Position numbers and translations under genes: made by a program
Notes under the pieces: model-generated
What the model saw: only the letters and a program-made list of their open reading frames with translations
Told to the model about the DNA's origin: nothing
Databases searched by the model: none
In this document: one piece after another, positions 24,360-36,787 of the stretch
Layout: every line of letters begins with the position of its first letter
Numbering within the stretch: position 1 is the first letter of the stretch
From: Paguma larvata
Lineage: Eukaryota; Chordata; Mammalia; Carnivora; Viverridae
NCBI GenBank assembly: GCA_030068075.1
Contig: CM057829.1
Coordinates: 81,707,132-81,771,131, forward strand
Reading direction: 5' to 3'
Length of the DNA stretch: 64,000 nt

Positions 24360-26315
24360 AAAAACTACCAGGTACAGCAAGAAATGGGATGAAGGAAAAA
24401 AGGCAGAAAATTGAAGTAATCCATAGATGATTCAGCTATTAGAGTCTTCAGATAGGGAAACTAAAGTAACTGTAATTTACATGATCGGGAAAAACTGATA
24501 ACAAAAAAGAGAATTAGGCTAAAATTCACGTTTATAAAAAAGTCATACGGAAAATCTAGGAGTAAAAATGCATACTGGAAATTAGATATATGTGGTTTAA
24601 AAGCAAATTGAACACAGCAGAGAGAAGATTCTTATATTGGATAAAAATATCTTGATAAAATTAGAGAAAGAAAAAGAAATTAAAGAGAGAAAAAATAGTG
24701 AAAGGCCTAATGTGTGTAATTATAGACATTCCAGGTAAGGGAAAAAAGAATGGAACAGAATTAAAACTTGAAGATATTGGCTGAAAAATTTCTGAAACTA
24801 CTGAAATATATCAAGCCACAGGTTTTAAAAGCCCAAATGAGACCTAATATGAAAACACAACTAGCTACACAGAAAAAACAAAAGCAAAAATAAAAACAGA
24901 CAAAAACAAAGAGAAAATCCTAAAGGTAATAAGAGGGGAATGATTATTCCAAAGAAACAATATAATACTTTAAGCTGACTTTTCAGGAGGAACAATGGAA
25001 GGTAGAAAAGAACAGAATGCCGTATTTAAAATATCAAAAGAAAAAAAGGCAACACAGAATTCAAAACTCAGTTAAAACATGTTTTAACAGTTATAGTAAA
25101 ATGAAACATTTTCAAGTCACCAAAAACTGATAGAATTTACTACCAGCAAACACAAATTAAATATTAAAGAGAACTCAACAGGGAGAAGAGACATGATCCA
25201 AAAGGGAAACAGCAAATGGAAGAAGCCATCAAGAGCAAAGAAATCAGAAAATATGTGAATAAATATGTATTATACTGATTAGACAAAATAATACCATAAT
25301 ATCTTCTTTGGAAGAAAAATTCATAACAATAATACAAAAGGTAATTTGTGGTCAATTATGTTTACATGCTTTCAAATGTCCTAGCACTGCCTGGGTAGTG
25401 GCAGGTAGTAATTTACGAGACAAATTATTTATATTACATTCTAATAAATCGAAGCTTCATATTGTTAATATCTAAGGGAACTACTAAAATATAAAAACAT
25501 GTACAACTAACAACAAATAGAGGAGACAAATAGATAATATAATATTAACAAAAGAAACCAAGAGAAAAAATGAAACATGAAAGAGAGAGAAAAAATAAGA
25601 AACAAATATGTAGATGATAGATATGAATTCATATATATTGGTAATTCCATTAAATATAAATGAACTAAATATCCAAAGAAAAGTCTAAGTCTGTTGTAAA
25701 GGGAAAATAAACAAACCAAAAATCTTTACGTTGCCTATAAGAAGCACACTAGGAATATAAGGCCACAGGAAGATTGAAAGCAAAAGATGTAAAATAATTT
25801 TCCATACAAACAATTACCAAAAATAAAAAAAATCTAGTGTACAAATCCTAAATCTGGTAATATACACTTTAATAATTATTGCTAGAGATGATAATAACCA
25901 CATATAGATCAGTCCATAAAGATGCAACAATTATAAGAGATACAAAATTATTCATAGAATAATGTGAAATAAACTTATATGGAACAAAAATTAATAAAGA
26001 GCTATAGATTTATCCACAATCAGAATGGTGGATTTTATCAGGCACCTCTCAGTAACTGATAAAATAAACATAAAATAATCAGTAAGGTAGATAAAACCAA
26101 CCCACCTATTTGATATATAGAACATTCCACTCTACAACAAAATAATATGTATTCCTTTCCAATATACATGGAACAACTTGACAAAGTTATAAATATTCTG
26201 AATCATAAAGTAAGCCTCAACAAGTTTCAAAAGATTTTGTTTGAACAATAGACTGAATACATAAATTGTACCATATTCTTGCAACTGAATATAGTATAGA
26301 AGTGAAAACAAGTAA
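24360..26315 (+). mobile_element. Ancient HAL1/L1M-type LINE, heavily decayed
   Basis: Long A-rich plus strand. The first half follows an ORF1-type region (aaagagaaaatcctaaaggt, gacttttcaggaggaacaat, aatggaaggtagaaaagaac, a caacacagaattca block). The second half follows an endonuclease-type region (tgcctataagaagcacacta, gatttatccacaatcagaat, tagaacattccactctacaa, ttcctttccaatatacatgg). No open frame of useful length remains. HAL1 elements are half-L1s of early placental age. Ends are approximate, and a mixture of two old elements cannot be excluded. Confidence 0.7.
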
Positions 26316-26319
26316 ACTA

Positions 26320-26565
26320 CTATTATATATATATTTCATATATGTTATATATATTTCAATGACATAGCTTTACTACTAGGTGCTCAAGTAACCCCACTTC
26401 TCATTCGGACTCACACTGTATCTAATTTGAGAGGTCTGCACTCAAAATATGATTATAAATACATATATAATATACATATATATATACATTTACATATAAA
26501 TACATAAATATGGTTATACATACACAAATACACACAAATATATATATATACATATATAGAAAGTT
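26320..26565. repeat. TA-rich imperfect microsatellite cluster
   Basis: Several atatatat and acatatata runs at about 26325-26360 and 26458-26560, with ordinary sequence between. Confidence 0.85.
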
Positions 26566-28557
26566 ATCTCAGAGGTGACTTTCTACTGTCGTAAGATAGG
26601 ATTGGTAAGTGTTATGCAGATATCTCAACAACAAACCTAGTAACATATTTGATACTATTCACTCTGAATGTGTCGAACAGCTATCACACTTCACTTGTCC
26701 TTTATCTTGAGCCCTCATTACCTGTTCTTCCAAAGTTTTGGAGATATGGGAATGGTAATTTTACATACTGGTATATGTGTGAGAATACACAAAACGGCAC
26801 TATAACTATGACAAAAAATATAAATTCACTTTAAGATTAAATTATGTATTTTTCCTATTTAAACAAGAAAATGACTCTATATGTATAAAGCCTATACATA
26901 AAAGATAGTTTTCACCCTGAATCAGTCATGGTTTATGTGTACAGGGTATATTTAAAATGGCTCATAAAAATTAAGATTCTAAATCTTTAATAACAGAAGT
27001 CCAATAAAAATATTAGAAATCTCTATAAATATGAAGTAGGACCAATGATTAACTGTGACATATTGGATGAGTTGTTTTCCCATACTGTACTTTGTGTCTA
27101 TATTTAAGATGCTGAATATTTATATAAAGTAAAATAAACTTATTCTTTGCAAAATAAAAGGGCTATTTTTATTATTACATTTCCTTTTAGCGTCATACTA
27201 TAATTTTTATTATTAACAGTAAAAGCTAAATTTTCTTTTTAAATATAAAATCCACAGGTTTCTTGCCACAAATTGAAAACTCACATTGTCAATTGTTTAC
27301 TTTTCTTTATTAAGTAAACCATTTCTTTGCAAATATAGCCCTAAATAGCTAATTAGATTTCCTAATAGCACTAGAAACCACCAGGGGGATAATGTACGAG
27401 AATTGTTCCATCAGCAAAATTAAAGGGGGAAACCACCTAATACTTTTTTTTGTTTTGTTTTGCTTTGCAATTTAAACTTCAATGGCTTTTTTTCATAATT
27501 TTAATATGGCAAATCATTTCTCTCTAGAGCTTACATTAATGGGCGGAGGACCAAATTGCAAGAGTAGGCTAATTTGCGCCCAAGCACTTCATATTAATGA
27601 AATAGATTTTTCAGATATCAAGGAATATATACCTTCCTAAGTTATTCTTTCTCAATTCCTAGTATAATGGGAAGTCCTATTGACCGAATTGTTTTCTCAA
27701 AACCCCTTACTAGATATAAGTAAAGTGTGAACATTCCCGTGGGAGAAATGGTGCCAGCAGCAGCTGTGAATATTTGTACAAAGGTTCTTGCGGATAAAGA
27801 GTAAAAGAAAAAAAAAGAAGGTATTGAAAATATAAGATAGGAAGAGATATTACAAAGCTTACCTAAAGAATGTCCTTACAGTATTTTAAGAAAACTTCAT
27901 CATGTGCAAATTGTTCGATTTTATTTAAAAGCAGAAACATGTTTTCACGTTATGGTTGACAAATCATATAAACCACGTTACACATCTCTGTTTTCTTCAT
28001 TATCAACCACCAGAATGGCTTTGTTCACATACTCAAGCTGCTTAATGAGAAGCAGGCGAGGGGAATGGAGGATGGAAGAAAAAAGAAAGAAAAGATGAAT
28101 GAGCCTGCCTGTGAATATCCTACCGTACACAGAATATTCTCTTACCGCATATTAAAACAAGACAATTCTCTTAAAGTATGGACATGCACTTGTTTTCCTA
28201 AATAACTTAAAACCGTATAAACCAGAAAGATTCGATCAGTGTTTGCCACAGTGCTTAATTGAACTACAAAACAAGACTGTTTCTCCCTAGAACTGATGAA
28301 TGTTTTTGTTCAAGGACATATCAAATACGTTATAGGTTTGCTTAACATTGTTTTTTAGTTTCTCATCATCACAGACCTTTTGGATGGAGCAGTGGCTTAA
28401 ACTTCAGGAGACATGGGTTTCCGTAGCTCTCCTGATAGTCTTCTTCCCAAACAAAGAGGTGGTGATTAATGCAAGAGCAGTCAGGCAACGTATAAAATTG
28501 CTTAAAGTATGCAGTATTAATATAAATTGCAACTTTGTTAACAGACTCAAAGATTTA
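26566..28557. other. Single-copy sequence with a candidate conserved noncoding block
   Basis: No gene was recognised. About 27480-27630 is notable for clustered homeodomain/POU-like words (cattaatg, gctaatttgc, atattaatgaaat) without repeat character. Conservation cannot be judged from one genome. Confidence 0.35.
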
Positions 28558-28777
28558 ATTTTTTTCTTAATGTTTTATTTATTTTATTTTTGAGAGCAGG
28601 AGAGACAAAGCATGAGCAGGGGAGGGGCAGAGAGAGAGGGAGACACAGAATCTGAAGCAGGCTCCAGGCTCTGAGCTGTCAGCACAGAGCCTGACACAGG
28701 GCTCGAACCAACAGACCATGAGATCATGACCCGAGCTGAAACTGGACGCTTAACTGACTGAGCCACTCGGGCGTCCC
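28558..28777 (-). mobile_element. Felid tRNA-Lys SINE with perfect target duplication
   Basis: The minus-strand head is GGGACGCCCGAGTGGCTCAG. The body and GA-rich tail are complete. The 18-bp copies aacagactcaaagattta at 28540-28557 and 28778-28795 are identical, which suggests a fairly recent insertion. Confidence 0.97.
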
Positions 28778-28915
28778 AACAGACTCAAAGATTTAGTGTA
28801 AAGCTTATAAATTAAAAATTCTTTTGCTTATAACTGGAACCAATTGAGTTTGTTAACTCTTTTGCTTTAATTTACTGCTGAGTTATTAAAATGTTAAACT
28901 AAGTCTCATCAATCG

Positions 28916-28916
<1 letters not shown>

Positions 28917-28946
<30 letters not shown>
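28917..28946. repeat. (CA)n microsatellite
   Basis: An uninterrupted run of 15 CA units. Confidence 0.97.
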
Positions 28947-28949
<3 letters not shown>

Positions 28950-30250
28950 TTTTAAGTTCAAGAATTGGTATTGCACGCAGTCAGTCTTGTGTCTCTCATA
29001 TTAGATTCTTAACTCTCATGTTACAGTTTTGCCTCCTCTCTTTTTCTCAGGGGCCAAATACAATTTCCGCGATGCAAATATTTCTCTATCTGCTTCTCTC
29101 TCTGTTTTTCTTTCTCCTTCCCTCTTCTCCTCCCTCCTTATTAATTTTCTATCTGTTAAGTGTCTAGCTATCTAAACAATTATGATAAAACAGGGCATAT
29201 ATTAACTGGACAACCCCAAATAAATAATAACCCTAAGTAAATTTTTATTGCTTCAAAAATCTTTTTCTTACTATCAACCAGAAAATGGTGTGCGGGAAGT
29301 TCTCCTTCCAGAAACAATGATCCTAAGAATATAACCTCTGGATACTTCCTTCTCTTTTTCATTAACCATCTCACGTTGACCACCATATGCTAGTCTCACA
29401 GAAAGCACAGGTGGGCAACTCACTGTGGTTCCAGTAATGTGGAGTTTTGAGAAGTACAGACTGTATAAGGAAGACTTACCTTATTAAGTCTGGCTTAGAT
29501 TTAAAACACTCAGTGAATCTATTTTTGTGTACTTTTCCCAAACACAAGTCCTACTCGTAAGACATAAGAGTGTCTTTGTTTGTATTTATATGGTGTAAAC
29601 AAATCCAGACCAATGTTTCAGGACCTTTACATAATTCCTTTGACTGAGTCCATATCTCAATCAGACATTCTAAAGTCTACTTCTCTCCGATCCCCTATTC
29701 CTAGCCATTTATCCTTTCTTCTTCCTATTTCTTAAAATGCTGACTGCTAAAGAGAGACCTCTCCAAGCAGAATCATTTCATCCTATAATCTCTTCAGCTG
29801 CACTTTAACCCTCTAGTTTCCTCATCTTTATATTTTGGATTGCCCTTCAAATATAGGTTGAGCTATAAAATCAAAATGGAGTAATATGTAAAACCTTGAC
29901 AAGTTGAGCTGCTGATATATAGGTATGATATAGTCATCATAATCTCCAGAAAGTAGTGCTAACTGCTGTCAGGCAAGCACAAATCTATGATAATATCATG
30001 TAACTCATATGAAACAGAAATATAGCCAATGAGCAAAGAAACATAGCTTAAATTTCCTAGAAAGAATAGGAAAATATCTGCACCCACTCCCACCCCCAAA
30101 TTGATACTCGTGCCCCATCTTTCATTCAACAGTAGGAAGAATAAATTGCATTACAGTAAGGAGACAAAGATAGGACACAGTCAAAATTACTATGCTACCT
30201 AAACAAGGGATAATGGAAAGACATTATGTCATGGAACAGAATCAGTTACA
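28947..30250. other. Unassigned sequence
   Basis: No gene or repeat family was recognised. It includes a pyrimidine-rich patch at about 29075-29140. Confidence 0.45.
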
Positions 30251-30402
30251 TGGACCTATCACTACACAGGAATCCAGAAATCTCAGTGATATCATGTTTG
30301 AGAAAAGAAACTTAAATGGAAAAATTTGGACCTATCACTACACAGGAATCCAGAAATCTCAGTGATATCATGTTTGAGAAAAGAAACTTAAATGGAAAAA
30401 GT
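30251..30402. repeat. Nearly perfect 76-bp tandem duplication
   Basis: The unit beginning tggacctatcactacacagg is at 30251-30326 and again directly after it at 30327-30402. They match over the first 74 bases and differ only at the penultimate position. The surrounding sequence is not a recognised satellite or transposon. Confidence 0.97.
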
Positions 30403-33170
30403 TGATAATAGCGATAGTTACTGACAAAGTCCACTCTTATAGTTACTAAATATTCCATTAACCTCATTAGCACACGATAAGGACACTCATCTATCCCCAA
30501 GGGTGATATCGAAAGTGGCCCTGTTCAGACACAGGATCAAGGTCAAAGTTCAGAATCTCAGTAATATATGATGGCTTCTAAATCAGACTTATTTGTGGTT
30601 CATCTTAAATTGGAAATATATGAACTAAAAATCCAATGTATAATGGTGAAATAAGGTCAGGATAACCACAATATTTTTTTTGCTTTTCTGTTGAAAAGAA
30701 TGAGAAAGACACAAGAGTCACTGACTGTTCCGTAACAATTCTGAAATCCAGCTGCACGGATGAATGAAGGTGCATCATCCTCATGTTCTCTTTTTGTTCT
30801 CTTTTTATTCTCTCTGGGCATCCCCATCCATTGTTCTTTTGGCCTTCAGTTCTACCCTCTGAAAGACCCCTTCTTTTTTATTAACTTCCCTGGTTCCATC
30901 TAAACGGGCACTGGAGAATGTGTTCCCCTGAAAGTACCGAGTGACTTCCTCAGCATGCTTCCAGCAAATCAATCTCTTTTCCTGGAGCTGGTTTTTCCAC
31001 TGAAAAGATTTACTGGGTGCTACATTAATTCATTCAGAGGTTTAATAGTGGGTGTGCCAGCCATATTCTATTTGATCTTTGCTATACACTGAGTTCTAGT
31101 AGGTTTTTGTTACTTGATGACCATTTTCATTGCATTTTTATTGGGTTGCTATGAGAAGGAACTGCCTTTAAAAACTACAGAACCCTATGTATTTCTGAAT
31201 CCTATATTCTTTCTTTCCTGCTTATAAAGGAGGTGATGCTTTTGAAGACCTCTCAGCATTCTTATAGCGCTTTTTCAATGCCACCGACCTTAACACAAAT
31301 ATTTTGCTACTACATAATATAATAATGTGAATTTTCATTATTTAGCCACTCAGTATCAGTCTCTATAGAACCTACAGCCTGGTTTCTAAACAATGACTTG
31401 CATTTTAGGTTTTTGTGTAGTATCACTTCATTTTAGGTCCCAATTTGTATGTAGACAAAAATAGTCTAGCTGATATTATAATAATAAACAATCCCTAACT
31501 ATCAGTGTTCTAAAAGTACAAATACTCTTTTCTTGCTTAGGCTACTTGTCTTTCCTGGGTCAGTAAGAGTACCCTACTCTAAATAGTCCTCCTGGTATCC
31601 AGAGTAATGGAACAGTAACCATATCCTATGTTCCCAGTCTCTGTGTCAGAGTGAATAAACAGCTTTGGAGATCTCATACAAGCAACTGAATACTCCAATC
31701 TAAAAGTGAAACTGGAAATCCATTGGCCAAAACTGGTTCTATTGCCTTACTAAACTACAGAAGGGCTGGAGAGGGTACATCTACCAAATGTACAGAGGTG
31801 GAAAGATTTGGGAATATTTACCAAATACCTCAGCTTCCTAGAGTTTAAACAACATGAAATTATACTTAGCTACTCACCATCTCTTTTCAGATCACTTTCA
31901 CAAATAAAGTTCTTTAGTCTAAGAATCTTTACTTTCCTACTTCATGCACAATTCCATATTTTTTACTTGCAAGTGGGAAAGCCACCATTCCCTCTCTTAT
32001 TTCAATCCAAATGCAATGCAGCAGAGCCCCAAATTTGACATTTTAACAGTAAATATGCCATTGTATGTAGATAAGATGTTAGGAGGAATATATAAGTACA
32101 TTTTTAGAGCTTTGTGACGCTTAGGCCTTTGGAACACAACTGCAAAATATAGTTTTTAATTGAATTTATCTCACATGTAGGGTGTAAAATATAATTTTCA
32201 TTACTGATAGCTCCATGAATTACTTCATGCATAGAACTAACAGGTGTGTTCCTTTTAACTTAGAGAGGTATCATGTCTTAACTGACTAACATTATTCCTG
32301 ATGCACTTGTCAATCATGTTTTAGATATAATCCTGGCTCTACATGATATAGGGTAGACAACATGAACCCCACCTATTGAGGCCTGACAATTTCTCCAGTT
32401 GCTATCACATACAACATAACAAAATCAAACACAGATTCTTTTAGTTGCCAACTAAATTAAATCTAAGTAATCAGAATAAAAATAGATGAGAGTAGTGAGT
32501 TATTGACATTGTAAACTATTTCCAATTGATCTCAAAGGTTGTGCATTGATTTTCCATTGAGTTTCTGGACAATTGGTTTTGGTCCAACAAGCTAGTAAGA
32601 ATATCATTGATAAACAGGCATACTCTATTGACTTCTAAAATTTGGTAGACAGAAACGTGATATTTAGCATTTTTGAGATATTCACTACCAGAATATGTAG
32701 GCATAGCCCATGGGACAAGTTAAAACACTTCATTTTTTTCTTGGTGAGTTCCCAGTGCTGCTTTAAGGGATCTGCCTTTTGACTGAGAATAGAAAGGAGG
32801 TATAGCATCATTTTTGTTCTAAAAATGGTTGTGTTAATAAGAGTCGTTCACAGTAATGCTTTCTTTGCTTCAATTAAACATATTGGAACAATCACACGAG
32901 GTATCTTAGACATTCCTATTAAATATAGCATTTTCCCACAGAATAAATTTATAGCAGTTATAATGCTGAAAGGAGGGTGAACACACATGTGGTGTTTAAA
33001 GTATCAGGCACTCTTTCCTTTTGAGTTGAAAAGGCAACAGTTTCTAGTGGAAAACAATTTCTTTTCAGTGAGGCACTTTGGAAAATTCTGGATCTCATCT
33101 CAACTTTCAATCAGAATAGAGCGAATTGTAAGTTTTGAACTAAAAAACACACCAAAGTTAAAACTCAACA
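30403..33170. other. Unassigned sequence
   Basis: About 2.8 kb with no recognised gene or repeat. All open frames are under 80 codons and motif-free. Confidence 0.45.
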
Positions 33171-33174
33171 CGAA

Positions 33175-33350
33175 ATTTGGAGACAGGAAACGTGTGTCTA
33201 GTTCTTTACCAGTTGGGTCACCCAGAGGATTGAATCTGTTTGAACTTCAGTTTCTTTCACTGTAAATTAAGGATAATAATACCTACCACGAAGAGATTGA
33301 TAAGGAATGCTACTCGAGACTACTTGCAAGAATACCAGATAAAGTGCAAA
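33175..33350 (+). mobile_element. MIR SINE
   Basis: Blocks gttgggtcacccagaggatt, gaacttcagtttctttcact, gtaaattaaggataataata and cctaccacgaagagattgat follow the MIR consensus order. Confidence 0.75.
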
Positions 33351-33784
33351 CAGCATATTATGCACACAAATGTTATTCCCCCTCTTCTCTTTCATGCTTT
33401 TGCCTACAGCTGCAGAGAAATTTGGTGGATGATTCCTTATATTCTCTCAAGATTGTACAAGACCATATAAAGCGTAGGGAAGGCAGCAGAGCCTGACTGC
33501 ATTATATATTATTGTCTTAAGTAATCACTGTTGGAGACTTATCAATTTTATTTCCCAGATTCTAACAGTATTCAGGACTGTAAAGTTTTGTCCTAAAGCT
33601 TGATTTATTTTACAATGTAATGCCCCAAAAGTTAAAAACACAGTCAAAAGTGATTACATGTTTGTATGTAGTATATTAAGTGTGCATTTACACAAAGAAT
33701 CTACATGTGTGTGGATACGTGTATGTGCATATCCCCACACCCAGATGAATACGCAGTGGCATAGCACACTAATGTGTTAAAGGT

Positions 33785-34005
33785 ACCAACTCTGGAGTAG
33801 AGTGGCTGGGTTTGAATGTGGGCTCTTTAGTAGTTATATGGCCTCAGGAAAAATTATTTAGCCTGTCCATCCATCGTATCCATTGGCACGATGGGAAAGA
33901 CAAAGTATCTACTTAATGTGGATGTTAAGGAGTCTTAAGATTGAGTTAATATTTGCAAAGTGCTTAGAATAATACTTAGCACATATAAGAGTATTTTAAA
34001 TGAAT
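33785..34005 (+). mobile_element. MIR SINE
   Basis: Blocks gagtagagtggctgggtttg, gtagttatatggcctcagga, attatttagcctgtccatcc, aagtgcttagaataatactt and agcacatataagagtatttt follow the MIR from its tRNA-side body to its 3' end. Confidence 0.8.
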
Positions 34006-34079
34006 AGATGTCCTTCAAAAATGAGGCCAGAATGTCAGAAAACCTGTTTTTTCTAACTGTTTCATCTAATATATCACAA

Positions 34080-34370
34080 CATGGAATATCACTTTTTACA
34101 ACATTATTTTGATGATTGCATAATATTTGATGGGACTTAAGAGTACCTACCAATGTCTTCTGGGTAGATATACACACTTTAAAACACTTATTGTTAAGTA
34201 ATGGGATCCTCATAGCTCACTTTTTGCATATATTTGTCATAGTTTTCTTAAGATAAGTTCCCAGAATTTCTGGATCAGATATTATATACATTTAAAATTT
34301 GACTATTTTGCCAAATTTCCCTTTTTAAAGAGAAATACTGCCGTCAACTATATGAGAGTGTTTTTGCATG
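34080..34370 (-). mobile_element. L1M-type remnant, antisense
   Basis: The phrases tgattgcataatatttgatg, agttcccagaatttctggat, aaatttgactattttgccaa and aactatatgagagtgttttt follow a common T-rich (antisense) old L1 stretch. It is strongly diverged. Confidence 0.5.
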
Positions 34371-34473
34371 GAAACTATGCAGGACTAGATTTAGACTTTA
34401 AGTCTAAGCATATTCTGGGCTAAATAAAACAACATGTTGTTAAATAAAACAAAAAGTTAAAAAATGAAGTATA

Positions 34474-34700
34474 GGGGCACCTGGGTGGCTCAATAGGTTA
34501 AGCCTTGACTTCAGCTCAGGTCATGATCTCACAGTTCATGGGTTTGAGGCCCGCGTGAGGCTCTGTGTTAACAGCCCAGAGCCTGGAGCCTACTTCCAGT
34601 TCTGTGTCTTCCTGTCTCTCTACCCGTCCCTGCTCGCTGTCTGTCTCTGTCTCTGTCTCTCTCTCTCAAAAAAAATAAACATTAAAAAAAGAAAGAAAAA
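34474..34700 (+). mobile_element. Felid tRNA-Lys SINE
   Basis: Starts ggggcacctgggtggctcaa and has ggtcatgatctcacagttca, cccagagcctggagcctact, a CTGTCTCT tail and aaaataaacattaaaa. No clean target duplication was found. Confidence 0.95.
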
Positions 34701-34728
34701 CATTTATAGAAGTTATGTTCTGTGTGAA

Positions 34729-34802
34729 TATATATATATATATATATATATAGTGGATATATATACATATATATATAAACTATATATATACATATACATA
34801 TA
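34729..34802. repeat. (TA)n-rich microsatellite
   Basis: Imperfect TA tract just beyond the SINE tail. Confidence 0.93.
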
Positions 34803-36548
34803 AGCTATTAAATAGATGTTGATATTTTATCAATTATTATCCTTAGATGGTGTGATGAAAAGAAATATGTAGTATTTTCTATTCCTCTGTTTTCTGCTTT
34901 TAAAACTTGTACCATTTTGTTGTAAGACTTGTTATAAAAGTACAGACTCAACTATTTTATCTTCTGCAAGGCAGGAATCCAGTAATGCATACAAATAGTA
35001 TTTGATGATATTACTTATACCTTCAGTCTATCAGTTTGACATATTTATGATAATTAGTCTCGGAATACCTAAAGCTGCATCATCAAGAGAGTGGCATCTT
35101 TCAAATATCTTAATTATCATATTTTCTGCATTTTTAAACTATACTGCTTAATTTTTTCTCTCTGAGATTTTTGCTTACAGTTCTATTATTTGGGATATAT
35201 ATTTTATACTTTACTTCCTTATGGATTTGTTTTAAAATACCTAATGCTTGGCTATCTCTTCAGACTAGTTAGATACAAGTACCTTGCTATTCTTGAAGTA
35301 GAGGACTCGAATTCCATTGGCTAATAAGAACTTTGCTAGTTGCTAATGCAGTTGTGAATCAATGTAGGTCAGGATGTCATGTACTGAGTTGACTTCCTTT
35401 GTTGATTTCGTCCTTCTTCAGCCGGTTGTGAAGAAGGCTTTGTTGCTCCTATGCCTTTTAATATCTGAGTAGTTTTTTGGTGGGAAAAGATAGAAACTCC
35501 AGAAAACACTTTTCATCTCAGCGTATTTTCCTGACCTGTAATAGACACAGGGTAGCCCGGCCTTTCTCATGTGGCAGCAGGGTTCCAGGTGACAGCCGAA
35601 GCTGCAGGGTTTTGAGTCCTGAGCTCAGAAGTCCCGGGGCTTCACTTCTGCCGCGTTACATCAGTCAAGCAACCACAATCTCCACCTATCGCTGGGAGAT
35701 CCTGCAGAGCATTGCGGCCATTTTTGCAATCTATAGTCTACCTTGTTCCGCATTCAAGGTTCTACACTTACCAATTTGTTATGTGATAAAAACCACTTTT
35801 AAGGTCTTATCTTGTAATGTCAGGAGTTTTGTTTTTTTTCCGACTGCCTCCCTCCATTCCTTAACACTTTCTTCGTTAACGGGATCCAGGAGTCTGAAAT
35901 CTTTTTAAATTACCTGATTTTCTTTTTTATAATGGAAACGTGTGTGGCCTTTTTGATATCAATAATTATGTCCATTAGTTAGGCTGATAAGCAGCCATTT
36001 ATTTCTCATTAGTAGCTGGTGATTTTATTTACTTATCTAAGTACCTGAAAAGACCTCATGAGAATTGGTAAAACCAAATGGATTGTTTATTTCTTATTTA
36101 AAAGGGCACCTCTCAGGTATCCGAAGCTTGCAAATAAAATTTTGAGCTAATTAACTTTCTGAGATCATAAACCTGAGAAGCTCTTACTCTGGAGTTTGGA
36201 TATGAATGAGAAATGACTGGGTATAATAGTTGATGATTTTATGCAAGTTTGTTCTATTGTGTCTCGGGAAGCAATTACTGTCAAAGAATTCCAAGGCTCG
36301 TTTGACTCCACTTATTTTGAATGTAATGTTGTAAAAAGGATAAAAATCGTCATATATAACTAAATGTCCATGCCCATATCTATTTGTTTATTGCTGCTAT
36401 TGTAGTTATAAGCTATTGTAGAATTATCTAGTATGAGATGGGATTTATTTGTTAATACTATACAGTGTCTTAGTGTTTGTTTCTGCTAATTCAAATGCAG
36501 TATTGATGTTTCTATGTTTAATTAGCTCTAGGAATAACAATAATTTCA
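34803..36548. other. Unassigned sequence containing a 143-codon open frame
   Basis: A plus-strand frame at 35477-35908 is the longest here that is not made of simple repeat. I recognise no domain, signal peptide or splice context in it. Its first half lies in a GC-richer patch (about 35545-35720) that keeps CpGs (cttctgccgcgttacatcag) and could be an old LTR or DNA-transposon remnant. A chance frame is most likely. Confidence 0.35.
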
Positions 36549-36787
36549 GGGGTGTCTGGGTGACTCAGTTGTCTAAGCATCCGACTCTTGGTTTCAGCTC
36601 AGGTCAGCATCTCACACAGTGAGATGGAACCCTGCTTCAGGCCCTGAGCTGACAGCACAGAGCCTGTTTGGGATTCTCTCTCTCTCTTTCTCTCTCTTTC
36701 TTTTTGCCCCCCTCTCACTCATACACACAAGTGTATAAGTGTATGCTCTCTCTCTCTCTCTTTCAAAATAAGTAAATAAACTTAAAA
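36549..36787 (+). mobile_element. Felid tRNA-Lys SINE with an internal tail expansion
   Basis: Starts ggggtgtctgggtgactcag. The CT-rich tail is long and interrupted by acacacaagtgtataagtgt, and it ends in aaataagtaaataaactt. Short target copies (caataatttca and caatttca) flank it. Confidence 0.92.
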
